This document shows, one piece after another, positions 46,565 through 55,383 of a DNA stretch of 64,000 nt. This stretch comes from Candidatus Alcyoniella australis (lineage in GTDB: Bacteria > Lernaellota > Lernaellaia > JAVCCG01 > Alcyoniellaceae): the NCBI GenBank assembly GCA_030765605.1, contig JAVCCG010000113.1, positions 16,966 through 80,965 of the forward strand. Reading direction: 5' to 3'. Position 1 is the first letter of the stretch; every line of letters starts with the position of its first letter. A model generated the notes under the pieces. The model saw only the letters and a list, made by a program, of their open reading frames with translations. It was not told the origin of the DNA and made no database searches. A program made the translations under genes and the position numbers.

Positions 46565-46852
46565 CTACTCCTGTCCAGCCAGGTTCGAGGCCCCTTCCTC
46601 TTGCAGCGCCTGGTAATAGGCCTCGAATACTGCCGCCTCGATGCGTTCCCGCATCTCGTTGTTCAGGGGATGCGCCGTTTCTGTATAGGTGCCGTCTTTA
46701 CGCTTCTTCGACGGCATCGCAACAAACAGGCCCTTATTCCCCTGAATGATCTTGAGATCGCGCACGATGAACTCGTCATCAAACGTGATCGACACGAAAG
46801 CCTTGAGCTTCTCCTCTCCGACCGGAAACACTTTGACCTTGGTGATCTCCAT
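46565..46852 (-). CDS. spoVG: Septation regulator SpoVG
   Basis: 95 residues from ATG 46852, preceded by GAGGAGCAGGGAG. Small RNA/DNA-binding protein named for Bacillus septation. Motifs: EITKVKVFPV, LKAFVSITFDDEFIVRDLKII, GLFVAMPSKK and the C-terminal helix after HPLNNEMRERI. In non-sporulating lineages it is a general regulator of unknown targets. Stands 23 bases after ispE and before tRNA-Gln. Confidence 0.95.
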   Translation of the reverse strand: MEITKVKVFPVGEEKLKAFVSITFDDEFIVRDLKIIQGNKGLFVAMPSKKRKDGTYTETAHPLNNEMRERIEAAVFEAYYQALQEEGASNLAGQE

Positions 46853-46875
46853 CTCCCTGCTCCTCAATCAATGCA

Positions 46876-47742
46876 TCATCTATGCAAGTTCGTGGTCGTG
46901 TATTCGCTCCACAGACCTTCGGACTGCGATTCAATTTTAGCCTTGGCCTCGGCAGCTGTTTCACACGAGGAAAAGACGCCGAAGACCGTAGGACCACTAC
47001 CGGTCATCGATGCGTGGAGGGCCCCTAATTCAAAGAGCATTCCTCGGATACGACGCACCTGCCGGTGGCGCTCCGAGACGTATTTCTCCAAATCATTCCG
47101 TACAAAGGGAACCAACGATTCCCAATCCGGAAAAGAGAGCGGTAAGTTAACTTGCAGCCCCCTGGATGTCAATCCCCCGCGCCATTGCTCGAAGGCCCAA
47201 GCCGTGCTCACTCCGAAGTCGGGCTTGACCAATACGATATGCATCTGCGGCCAGTCTTGCAACGGGGTCAGAACCTCCCCGATCCCTCCGGCCCAGCAGG
47301 GTTTTTGCTCAAGAAAAAAAGGCACATCCGCTCCGATGGAGCGGGCCAGCGAGTTGAGTTCGGTCGAGCCCAGCGGCCGGTCGGCCGCGCTGTTGAGCGC
47401 CAGCAGCACACTCGCCGCATCCGAGCTGCCTCCACCCAGGCCGGCCAGGACTGGGATCCGCTTGTCGATCTCGATCTTCAGTCCCTGGTTGACTCCCACG
47501 GCCTCGAAAAAACATCGAGCCGCCCGCGCAGCCAGGTTGCTCGGCCCGTTGGGCACGCCCTGGACGTCGCAGACCGCCTCAATCCCGCCTTCGACCGGCT
47601 CGATCCACAGCGTATCGTGCAGCGATAGCGGAAAATTGAGCATCTCCAGCTCGTGGTAACCGTCAGGACGGCGACCGACCACTTGCAGGCGCAGGTTGAT
47701 CTTAGCCGGAGCCGTTAGGGGGCCTGTCCGTGTTGTGATCAC
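46876..47742 (-). CDS. ispE: 4-diphosphocytidyl-2-C-methyl-D-erythritol kinase
   Basis: 288 residues from GTG 47742; TTG 47781 would add 13 residues not matched by the family. GHMP kinase of the MEP isoprenoid pathway. Motifs: LTAPAKINLRL, RPDGYHELEM, the ATP loop LAGLGGGSSDAASVL and the C-terminal TGSGPTVFGVF. Neither candidate start has a clear ribosome site. Leads the ispE-spoVG pair upstream of tRNA-Gln and prs. Confidence 0.92.
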   Translation of the reverse strand: MITTRTGPLTAPAKINLRLQVVGRRPDGYHELEMLNFPLSLHDTLWIEPVEGGIEAVCDVQGVPNGPSNLAARAARCFFEAVGVNQGLKIEIDKRIPVLAGLGGGSSDAASVLLALNSAADRPLGSTELNSLARSIGADVPFFLEQKPCWAGGIGEVLTPLQDWPQMHIVLVKPDFGVSTAWAFEQWRGGLTSRGLQVNLPLSFPDWESLVPFVRNDLEKYVSERHRQVRRIRGMLFELGALHASMTGSGPTVFGVFSSCETAAEAKAKIESQSEGLWSEYTTTNLHR

Positions 47743-47806
47743 AATTTGATCATGCCGCCGGTCCGGCCGAGTGTCAATCAATGTAAAATCCGCTCCTGGG
47801 AATGGC

Positions 47807-47837
47807 TTGTATTGATTGGAGTCGGTTATGTTATGCT
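47807..47837 (+). promoter_or_regulatory. Extended -10 promoter candidate
   Basis: TGTTATGCT (47829-47837) fits an extended -10 box; a TTGTAT at 47807-47812 is 19 bases upstream. Would drive the small exported protein at 47866. Confidence 0.35.
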
Positions 47838-47865
47838 ACAAACATTCAACATGAGGGGTTCTGCA

Positions 47866-48300
47866 ATGAGAAAATCCCGTGTCGCCGTTGTCTGTGCCGC
47901 ACTGCTGTGCTTCGTCTTTGTCAGCACCGCCCTGGCCGTGTTGTTCAAGCAGCAACAGAAGGATTACGTGGCAATGAACGTGCTCACGGGCGATGAGCGC
48001 ACCAACGCCTTTCGCAGCTGCCAAAACGGAGAGCTGGGCACGGATCACGGTCCGGTCAAAATCGAGGTCTACCTGGACATGCGCGACCCCACCGACATCA
48101 AGGCCATTCGCGTCTACCCGATCGAGGGTGGAGAACGGATATTCACCGACGTCAGCGGCATCAGCTATTACAAGTCGTTCCGCGAAGAGGGGCTGGCCGA
48201 GGTCCCGACCAGCAAAGGCGTATACGCCTATCCAACCACCGAGGATTTCTGCTTCGGCTTCAGCGTCGAATACTATAACCACACCGACTTTCTGCCCTGA
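47866..48300 (+). CDS. Small exported protein of unknown function
   Basis: 144 residues from ATG 47866 (GAGGGG upstream). A hydrophobic N-terminal segment (about 7-24) is a signal peptide or anchor; no lipobox follows. The rest is a compact mixed fold with two Cys (SCQNG and FCFGFSV), probably disulphide-bonded, and repeated Tyr/Pro turns. Conserved pattern not recognised. Divergent from ispE, and separated from nadE by a gene-free stretch. Confidence 0.6.
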   Translation: MRKSRVAVVCAALLCFVFVSTALAVLFKQQQKDYVAMNVLTGDERTNAFRSCQNGELGTDHGPVKIEVYLDMRDPTDIKAIRVYPIEGGERIFTDVSGISYYKSFREEGLAEVPTSKGVYAYPTTEDFCFGFSVEYYNHTDFLP

Positions 48301-48380
48301 CATCAGGGGTCTTATTGCATTAAGACCAGCGTGATATGCGAGTTTTGTGGCGGCTCAAAGCCGCCCCGCAAGCGTTTACT

Positions 48381-48404
48381 TAAATATTGTCTTTACAATA
48401 TTTA
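48381..48404 (+). repeat. Perfect AT-rich inverted repeat
   Basis: 10-bp perfect stem with a CTTT loop (48381-48404) in the gap 48301-48477. Two further short hairpins lie at 48349-48365 and 48471-48489. None has a good T-run, so termination is only possible. Confidence 0.6.
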
Positions 48405-48477
48405 CCACCCCAAGGCTTAGTCGCGGGGAGGATCGCTTAGCTACGACGATGGTTCGCTCGCGTGCTATGCAGGCACC

Positions 48478-50202
48478 TCAAAGGTGCCTGGTGATTGGCA
48501 GTCGGCGATCTTTGCCGAACGCGCGGCCGGTGACCTTGACCCCCGGCGGGGCCTGGCGGCGCTTGTACTCGTTAAGGTCGGTCAGCCGGATCACCCGGCG
48601 CACGGTCTCGGCCTCGAACCCCTGCTCCACGATTTGCGCCACGCTCAGATCCTGTTCCACATAGAGCTTGAGGATCGGGTCGAGCACCTCGTATGCGGGC
48701 AGGCTGTCGCTGTCGAGCTGGTCGGGCCGCAGCTCGGCCGTGGGAGGTTTGGTGATAATGCTCTCGGGAATCGTCGGGCCCTCGCTTTGGTGGTTGCGCC
48801 AGCCACACAGCTCATAGACCTGCGTCTTGTACACGTCCTTGAGTGGCGCGAACCCGCCGGCCATATCGCCGTAGAGCGTGCAGTAGCCCACCGAGGTCTC
48901 GCTCTTGTTGCCGGTGGTGAGCACCAGCGAGCCAAACTTGTTGGACAGCGCCATCAGGATGATGCCGCGCACGCGGGCCTGCATGTTTTCCTCGGTCACG
49001 TCCTGCTCTACTCCGACGAACGTCGGCTGCATCATCTCCAGCAGCGCCTCAAACGCGGGCTCGATGCCGATCTGCTCGAAGCTCATTCCGAGGTTGGCGG
49101 CGAGCTGCGCAGCGTCGTCCAGGCTCTGCTGCGCGCTGTAGCGGCTGGGCATGTAGACCGTGCGCACGTGCTCGGGCCCCAACGCGTCGACCGCCACCGC
49201 GGCCACCAACGCCGAGTCCACGCCGCCGGAGAGTCCGATGATCACGTCGCTGAACCCGTTTTTACGCACATAGTCACGGGTGCCCAGCACCAGCGCCTTG
49301 TAGACCTCCTCGTTCGGGTCGTCGCGAACATCGATCAGTCCCGGGTCGGCCGGGCCGCGCTCGTCTTGCTCGGAGCGGTCGATATAGATCTCTGCGGGCA
49401 CGTTGTCGATTTCCAGCTCGCGCCGGTCGGCGCGCCAACGCGGATCTTTGAGCCGCGTGCGTAGCACGTGGTCGCAATCCACGTCGCAGGTGATCAACGC
49501 CTCCTCGAAACTCGGGCCGCAGGCCAATCGACGACCGAGCTGATCGAGCACACAGGAGTTGCCGTCGAACACCAGCTCGTCCTGTCCGCCGACCATGTTG
49601 CAGAACGCCACCACGGCCACGTTGTCCTGGGCGCGCGTGGCGAGCATCCGCCTACGAAACTCGGGTTTGCCCTGAGCGTAGGGCGAGGCGGAGATGTTGA
49701 GGATCACCGCGGCGTCGCCTGCCAACACCTCTTCGCGCGCCGGGCCGCCGGGATACCAGATGTCCTCGCAGATCGTCACTCCCAGACGACGCCCCCCAAG
49801 GTCGATCACCAGCGACGAACAGCCTTTCTGGAAATTGCGGTCCTCGTCGAACACGCCGTAGTTGGGCAAGGAGCGCTTGTGGTAGACCGCCTCCACTACG
49901 CCCTCGTGCAGCACGGCCGCCGCGTTGTAGGCGTCCTCCACCAGGTCGGCGAAACCGACCACCGCCGTAATGTCACCGACCTGGGAAGCGATCTGCTCGA
50001 TCGCCTCAATGTTCTGCTCCAGAAACTGTGGGCGCAGCAGCAGGTCTTCAGGCGGGTAGCCGGCTACCGCCAGCTCGGGCAGCAGCACCAGATCGCAGCC
50101 CGCCTTTTGGGCTCGCAGGATGTACTCCAAAATCTTGCGCGAGTTCCCCTCGAGGTCTCCCACGCAGGCGTTTATTTGTGCTAGGCCGATACGAATGCTC
50201 AA
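48478..50202 (-). CDS. nadE: Glutamine-dependent NAD+ synthetase
   Basis: 574 residues with the two expected domains. N-terminal nitrilase-type glutaminase (about 1-270): Glu in LLPELAVAGYP, Lys in HKRSLPNYG and Cys in TICEDIWYP. C-terminal NAD synthetase (about 290-574): ATP loop GLSGGVDSALVAAV and the TGNKSETSVGYCTLYGDMAGG region. It makes the last step of NAD synthesis, using glutamine as ammonia source. Confidence 0.97.
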   Translation of the reverse strand: MSIRIGLAQINACVGDLEGNSRKILEYILRAQKAGCDLVLLPELAVAGYPPEDLLLRPQFLEQNIEAIEQIASQVGDITAVVGFADLVEDAYNAAAVLHEGVVEAVYHKRSLPNYGVFDEDRNFQKGCSSLVIDLGGRRLGVTICEDIWYPGGPAREEVLAGDAAVILNISASPYAQGKPEFRRRMLATRAQDNVAVVAFCNMVGGQDELVFDGNSCVLDQLGRRLACGPSFEEALITCDVDCDHVLRTRLKDPRWRADRRELEIDNVPAEIYIDRSEQDERGPADPGLIDVRDDPNEEVYKALVLGTRDYVRKNGFSDVIIGLSGGVDSALVAAVAVDALGPEHVRTVYMPSRYSAQQSLDDAAQLAANLGMSFEQIGIEPAFEALLEMMQPTFVGVEQDVTEENMQARVRGIILMALSNKFGSLVLTTGNKSETSVGYCTLYGDMAGGFAPLKDVYKTQVYELCGWRNHQSEGPTIPESIITKPPTAELRPDQLDSDSLPAYEVLDPILKLYVEQDLSVAQIVEQGFEAETVRRVIRLTDLNEYKRRQAPPGVKVTGRAFGKDRRLPITRHL

Positions 50203-50342
50203 CGCACTCCCTCCAAGTTCAGGTCACAGGCCGAATCCTATCAAAAACCGAGGCGAAAGATTACAACGCACTGCTTTGATTTTGGCATTCAACTCATTCA
50301 TCATTGCCGCGTTGCGCCCGTAAGCCACTAAGGAGCATTGTC

Positions 50343-52865
50343 ATGCGAATTCCCTGGACCGTGTTGTTCGTCCTTTTACTAAGCGTGCTCGCCGTGGGCC
50401 TGCTCGCCTCGTGCGAGGCTGACGACGACGATGATGACGACGACGACACCGGAGACGACGACGACATCAACTTCGACCCGCCCGAGATTACCGACGGGTA
50501 CTCCTATATCCCCTGCGGGACTTTCCTGATGGGCAGTCCAGCCGACGAGACGGGCAGGCGCGAAAACGAGGCGCAGCATCAGGTCTCGTTTAGCCACGAC
50601 TTCGAGCTGATGCAGCAAGAGGTAACCCAGGAGCAGTTCGAGGCGTTTCTCGGATTCAACCCCAGCTTCTACCCCGAGTTCGGCACCGACGGACTGACCC
50701 TGCCGGTGGAGCAGGTAAGCTGGTACGACGCCTTGGCCTATGCCAATAAAACGTCCGAGGCCTATGGCCTGCCGGTGTGCTACAACCTGAGCAACATCGT
50801 CTGCGACGACGAGGCCGCGGGCGATAGCCTGAGCTATTGCAGCGCGCAAGGCGGCATCTGGTCCGCCGACGTGGCGCTCAACGGCACCGACTTGGTCTAC
50901 GGCTGCCAGGGATTCCGCCTGCCCACCGAGGCCGAGTGGGAATACGCCGTACGCGCCGAGACCACCACGCCGTTCTCCAGCGGCGAGCTGCTCAACCCGG
51001 CATGCACGCCGCTGGATTACAACCTGGACCGCGTGGCCTGGTACTGCGGCAACTCCAACGACAAAACCCACAGCGTCGGGCTGCGGGAGCCCAACCCCTG
51101 GAACCTGTTCGACGTCTACGGCAACGTGATGGAGTGGACCAACGACTGGTACGCCGACGATCCGGGCGATCAGCTGGTCGACCCTGCGGGCCCAGCCGAG
51201 GGTTACTTCAAAGTCGCTCGCGGCGGCGCGGCGCGCTTTAGCTCGCCGGTATTTTGCCGCTCGGCTTTTCGCACCGGACACTCGGTCGATTATCAGGGTC
51301 GCCGCGTAGGGTTCCGCCTGGCGCGCTCATTGGAGACGACCTACCCGTTCAACGTCTGCGGCGAGGCCGACCCCGAGCTGAAGATCGCGCCCGCGCCCGA
51401 GAAAGACGCGACCCTCGATCTGCCGCGCTCGCTGCCGTTCGAGTACACCCGCGAGCCCGCCGGCATTCCGCCCAGCCAGGCCGAAATCAACGAGTTCACA
51501 CGCGAGATCACCGCTTTCTGGGCCGACACCGACTACTTCAACTGGAACTACTGGCTCAGCCACGGTATGCACGCGAGCAATCCCAACGGCACTCCGGACT
51601 ACAAGCTGTATTGGCAGGATTTCGTGGTGCAAAAGCAGGGCGACCTGGTGACCTTCGAGCATACGGGCAACGCCGACAACATCATGATCCGAACCGGCAA
51701 GCTGTTTAACAACACTGCGGCGCTCTACCTCGAGACCGGCGATCCCGAACTGGGTGCGCTGCTCGAACAGTTGTGCAAGGGCGTGGTCGCGCTGTTCTGG
51801 GGCTTCCAATGGACTGAAGACGATCCCGAGCCCTACCTGATGCCGCGCGCGCACTTCACCGAGGACCATAGCTACGTGGAGAACGGCAAAGACGTGGCCG
51901 TGACCTACGACGGCTCCAAGCACACCAGCACCGATTGGAACGGCCGCTCCTTCCCCAACGACTACAATCCCTATTGGGAAGGGGTCTGGGTGCGCTCGAT
52001 GCGCTCCAAAGACGACGTGCCGCACATCTACCGCATGATCCCCTGGCTGATGTACCTGATCCAGGACGCGCCGGACGAGTCGGTGCGCGAACAGGCCGCC
52101 GAGGCGCTGGACTATTTACAACGCTTCGCCCGCGACATCGTGGACACCGGCTATTACATCCGCTCCAAGGATGAGCAGGGCAACGAGATGCTCCCGCTGA
52201 ACCTGGACAACAACATGGTCGCCGACCTGGCGAGCTTCGTGATCTACGAGGGCCTGGATCCCAACGCCGAGTGCAACCCCAAGCTGTCCTCGGCCTTGAT
52301 CGGCTACGGCTCGGCGCTGGACGTCTCGTGCGGCAACGGCATTGGCGAGATCTACGAGTGGGTGGCGACCAACGGCCACTACTTCAATTACGCGATCATC
52401 CGCTACTTCCACGTGGCCACTGTCACCAACGCGCTGATCAACGGCGAGGACGAGGTAGCCTACTGGCTAATCTCCGGCCTGGAACGCCGCGCCGACGAAT
52501 ACATGGCGGGCAACGGCAACTGGCAGGATGCCGCAGACTGGGACGCCGACCTGGCCGCCTATCTGCTGATCGCCGGTGCGGCCGGCCTGCCGCTAACAGC
52601 GCAGGAAGCGCGCTTCGTCATCGAGCAGTACAGCCTCTCGGCCCAGCACTACGCGACCTGGCCCTACTGGAACATGTACGACCCCTCGATCCCCGACGGC
52701 CAGTACCGCTACGCCCCGGACCGCGCGGCCGAGGGCTATCGGGTGTTGCGCTCCACAGAGGTGGAGTACCTGATCGAGTACTGCGCCTCGCCGTTTAAAA
52801 ACCCGGCCAGCGTCGATCCAGTGGACTGCGACGCGGTCCTCGATCCCACCCAGTGGGGGCTGTAA
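50343..52865 (+). CDS. SUMF1-type lipoprotein with a large helical C-terminal domain
   Basis: 840 residues from ATG 50343. Lipobox LLASCEAD, then an Asp linker. Residues 45 to about 330 form a SUMF1/formylglycine-enzyme-like domain (PCGTFLMGSP, QVSWYDALAYAN, RLPTEAEWEYAVRAE, NLFDVYGNVMEW, RRVGFRLARS). The segment RGGAARFSSPVFCRSAFR keeps one of the two catalytic Cys; the second is missing, so it is likely a binding or structural SUMF1 domain. The remaining 500 residues are helical and Trp/Tyr-rich, perhaps an alpha/alpha barrel, with no family recognised. Followed by a strong terminator. Confidence 0.75.
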   Translation: MRIPWTVLFVLLLSVLAVGLLASCEADDDDDDDDDTGDDDDINFDPPEITDGYSYIPCGTFLMGSPADETGRRENEAQHQVSFSHDFELMQQEVTQEQFEAFLGFNPSFYPEFGTDGLTLPVEQVSWYDALAYANKTSEAYGLPVCYNLSNIVCDDEAAGDSLSYCSAQGGIWSADVALNGTDLVYGCQGFRLPTEAEWEYAVRAETTTPFSSGELLNPACTPLDYNLDRVAWYCGNSNDKTHSVGLREPNPWNLFDVYGNVMEWTNDWYADDPGDQLVDPAGPAEGYFKVARGGAARFSSPVFCRSAFRTGHSVDYQGRRVGFRLARSLETTYPFNVCGEADPELKIAPAPEKDATLDLPRSLPFEYTREPAGIPPSQAEINEFTREITAFWADTDYFNWNYWLSHGMHASNPNGTPDYKLYWQDFVVQKQGDLVTFEHTGNADNIMIRTGKLFNNTAALYLETGDPELGALLEQLCKGVVALFWGFQWTEDDPEPYLMPRAHFTEDHSYVENGKDVAVTYDGSKHTSTDWNGRSFPNDYNPYWEGVWVRSMRSKDDVPHIYRMIPWLMYLIQDAPDESVREQAAEALDYLQRFARDIVDTGYYIRSKDEQGNEMLPLNLDNNMVADLASFVIYEGLDPNAECNPKLSSALIGYGSALDVSCGNGIGEIYEWVATNGHYFNYAIIRYFHVATVTNALINGEDEVAYWLISGLERRADEYMAGNGNWQDAADWDADLAAYLLIAGAAGLPLTAQEARFVIEQYSLSAQHYATWPYWNMYDPSIPDGQYRYAPDRAAEGYRVLRSTEVEYLIEYCASPFKNPASVDPVDCDAVLDPTQWGL

Positions 52866-52895
52866 TAGCTTAGAGCAACGTCAATCGCTAAATGG

Positions 52896-52926
52896 AAAAG
52901 GCCCGGGAGCAATCCCGGGCCTTTTG
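52896..52926 (+). terminator. Terminator after the SUMF1-type lipoprotein
   Basis: 13-bp perfect stem (AAAAGGCCCGGGA and its complement) with a GCAA loop, followed by TTTTGTTG. Confidence 0.92.
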
Positions 52927-53056
52927 TTGTTGTCGTTACGTCAGCATACGGGATCTATTGTTGGCGCTATCACTAGACATGAGTGCGCAAGTACCGTTGC
53001 CGGATCCTGCATCCTATAATATGCGGCTATATCAGGAGGCTTTTACCAGCTGTAAT

Positions 53057-54325
53057 CTAATCTCCAACCAGTTTCACGTCGAAGCCCAGCCAGCGGATCG
53101 CACGTAACATTCTGTTGTTACATATTGGGATATCTTCGTTGTTCACCCAACCGAGAAGCTCCTGGACATTACTGCGACCAAATTGCTGAATTTTATAGGC
53201 TGGGTCGAAGATGCAACGGCCCATACGCTCGATAAAATCTCCCTGTCCATAGAGCAGGTATTTCACCGAGTTACGCACATCTACCAAATTATTGCGTTGT
53301 TTGAAGTCCCGCATGTGAGCTGCATGACCACCTGGGTAGAAGCGTAGACGGTCATAGAACGAATGCTCACATGAGAAAGCTTCAATCATTTCTTCCATTG
53401 TCGCGCGGTCTATTAAAGCTGGTGAACCAAGGATACGTGTGATAGTGGGATAGAACTTGGGCACCACCGTGTCAAAGATGTAATGCCAATCTTTTTCATG
53501 CCAGTCTTGAATCACCTTTCGCGTTTTATCTTCAGATCCAGCAGGCGATAAGATCGGCTCTGCTAAGTAGCTGTCGCCTTTCGTATACGTTTCGCGGACG
53601 AAGCTGAGGAACTCTGCAATTTCGAGACGAAGAGGCAATTCGGAGTTGGGTACTTTTCGTCGTCCGATATCTCGGTATACCCGCTCGACCGTGCGATGGG
53701 CATCCAGGAACTCCTGATATGTCTTACGGTATTCCTCTAAAAATGATCCTGAAGCGCTCTGTTTCGGTCGGTCCAGAGTAATGTTAGGCATGACAACTTC
53801 ACCAATCACCTCTTTGACTTTTTGATCCAGATCGCGTGATCCATCGTGGTATTTCTCGAACTCTCGGGTGTATACATCAAGACATCTGGCGTCGAAGACC
53901 TTTGCCGCGCCCCAATATCCGACGAATAGGCTCATAAGCTCTGTGTAACGCGGATCATCGACGCCAACAGCTACGTTGACCTCTATGTTTCGCTCTAAGC
54001 CGTCTTTAGTGAGATTCGCCGACCCAACGATCGCACATCGTTCGTCGAAAATGTACAGCTTCGGATGGAAGTGTGTGTCCGTGAAGAACCGGACTTGGAT
54101 CCCCTCTTTGTTTAGAACCGATTTAAGCGCCTTGGGGTCTGTAGGATACCCAAGACGTACAACGAGCTGAATCCTGCATTTTCGCTTGGCGAGATCCAGG
54201 ACTATGTCCGCATTGGTGAAGAACGCGCTAGCAATGTAGACTCGGCACGGTGGCACGGAATACTCAGAGAACGCGTTGAAAAGGAAGTCCCGTCGTCGAT
54301 TTGTATTTGCAAAAAGCCCGTCCAT
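53057..54325 (-). CDS. PLD-superfamily protein with a single HKD motif
   Basis: 422 residues. An N-terminal PLD-type domain carries one HxK(x)4D motif, HPKLYIFD, followed by GSANLT, the usual GSxN signature; family members with one motif work as dimers (Nuc, BfiI). A long helical C-terminal region (about 180-422) is not recognised. Start 7 bases after the stop of the FRG gene, so one transcript. Clearly more AT-rich than genes to either side and poor in the GC-rich codons used there, consistent with recent acquisition. Nuclease activity, and a role as effector of a defence system, are inference. Confidence 0.75.
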   Translation of the reverse strand: MDGLFANTNRRRDFLFNAFSEYSVPPCRVYIASAFFTNADIVLDLAKRKCRIQLVVRLGYPTDPKALKSVLNKEGIQVRFFTDTHFHPKLYIFDERCAIVGSANLTKDGLERNIEVNVAVGVDDPRYTELMSLFVGYWGAAKVFDARCLDVYTREFEKYHDGSRDLDQKVKEVIGEVVMPNITLDRPKQSASGSFLEEYRKTYQEFLDAHRTVERVYRDIGRRKVPNSELPLRLEIAEFLSFVRETYTKGDSYLAEPILSPAGSEDKTRKVIQDWHEKDWHYIFDTVVPKFYPTITRILGSPALIDRATMEEMIEAFSCEHSFYDRLRFYPGGHAAHMRDFKQRNNLVDVRNSVKYLLYGQGDFIERMGRCIFDPAYKIQQFGRSNVQELLGWVNNEDIPICNNRMLRAIRWLGFDVKLVGD

Positions 54326-54332
54326 ACCGCCT

Positions 54333-55313
54333 TCAATCCCTCTGTTTTTTTTCTTGTCTCATTCGATAGCTATCCCACAACGGTTGCTCAAATACTCTTT
54401 TCGCAACACCGTCAAGGCCTGGGAACATGCTTGCTGCATCGACGTATTCTGCGCTGAGAAAGCGAAGGAGCTTTGGAACGTCGCGGATCGGCATCGTGAC
54501 CTTTACGAGCGGTGGCGGGAATGCATCCGCTTCCAGCCGCTCTTCAAGGCCTTGCGTATTGGCTGGATGTCCTCGCTTCTCGGTCTCTCGCACTAAAGTA
54601 AAAATGCCTTTCTGTGCAGCCAGATTCGGATTTGCGCCTGCTGGCGCTTTAATTACTTCGACCCCAACAGGTTGCATATGTAAATACTCGGTACTTAACG
54701 ACCATACAGCTATTTCGCTGATGTCGGATTCAATGGAGCATCCTCTATCGGTCAGTAATTGATATTCCCACAATCGTTTTGCAAACTCGCTAGCCGCGAA
54801 ATATGCGGCGATGTAGGAACGCCGCGACCAGTCGAGAAGTCTCGTCGGGACGCCATGATGCTGCGCCGCCGCCATAATGGGCAGGAGTTCCGGCGATGGC
54901 CATTTGCGGGGCGTTAGAAAAGCGGAGTGCACCGGGTTTTCGTTGCTCCACTTGACGAATACTTCTCGAAACCGAATGCTGTCCTCGGGTAGTGAAATCC
55001 CTTGCCGATCAGCAGCTTCGACAAAGTAATTTATAACTGAATACTCCGCTAGAATCTGTGCGTCTGCGGTATTTGGCAGCGGCAGGTACTTATCTGTGAA
55101 CTCCTTCTGTATCGTCCCCCACCCATCTGCACGCAGTGCTTTGGGCACCAGTTTCCAACGGGCATCTGCATGGCCTCTGTATAACCAATCAGGATTTGGT
55201 CCCAGGCACCAACGTTCGTTCCTAGGTGAAAGCGTACTCAAGAATTCTGTAGCGTTCTGACAGGCCATCACGACTACAGCTTCAGGAGGATTCTGATCGG
55301 ACAAGTCTTTCAT
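54333..55313 (-). CDS. FRG-domain protein
   Basis: 326 residues. Contains the FRG-domain landmarks: a YRGHADARWKLVP stretch near the N-terminus and the AQHHGVPTRLLDWS motif in the centre, followed by YIAAYFAASEFAK. FRG domains (named for Phe-Arg-Gly) are found in many defence-linked proteins but their biochemistry is unsettled. The gene starts the two-gene AT-rich unit and is followed by the PLD-family protein. No toxin or methylase gene is adjacent. Confidence 0.8.
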   Translation of the reverse strand: MKDLSDQNPPEAVVVMACQNATEFLSTLSPRNERWCLGPNPDWLYRGHADARWKLVPKALRADGWGTIQKEFTDKYLPLPNTADAQILAEYSVINYFVEAADRQGISLPEDSIRFREVFVKWSNENPVHSAFLTPRKWPSPELLPIMAAAQHHGVPTRLLDWSRRSYIAAYFAASEFAKRLWEYQLLTDRGCSIESDISEIAVWSLSTEYLHMQPVGVEVIKAPAGANPNLAAQKGIFTLVRETEKRGHPANTQGLEERLEADAFPPPLVKVTMPIRDVPKLLRFLSAEYVDAASMFPGLDGVAKRVFEQPLWDSYRMRQEKKQRD

Positions 55314-55383
55314 TGTTTAACCGCTGCCTGCGTGGCGTGCGATGGATATCGCCTTCCTTGCCCCCTGTTGAAATGCGAGCGCG

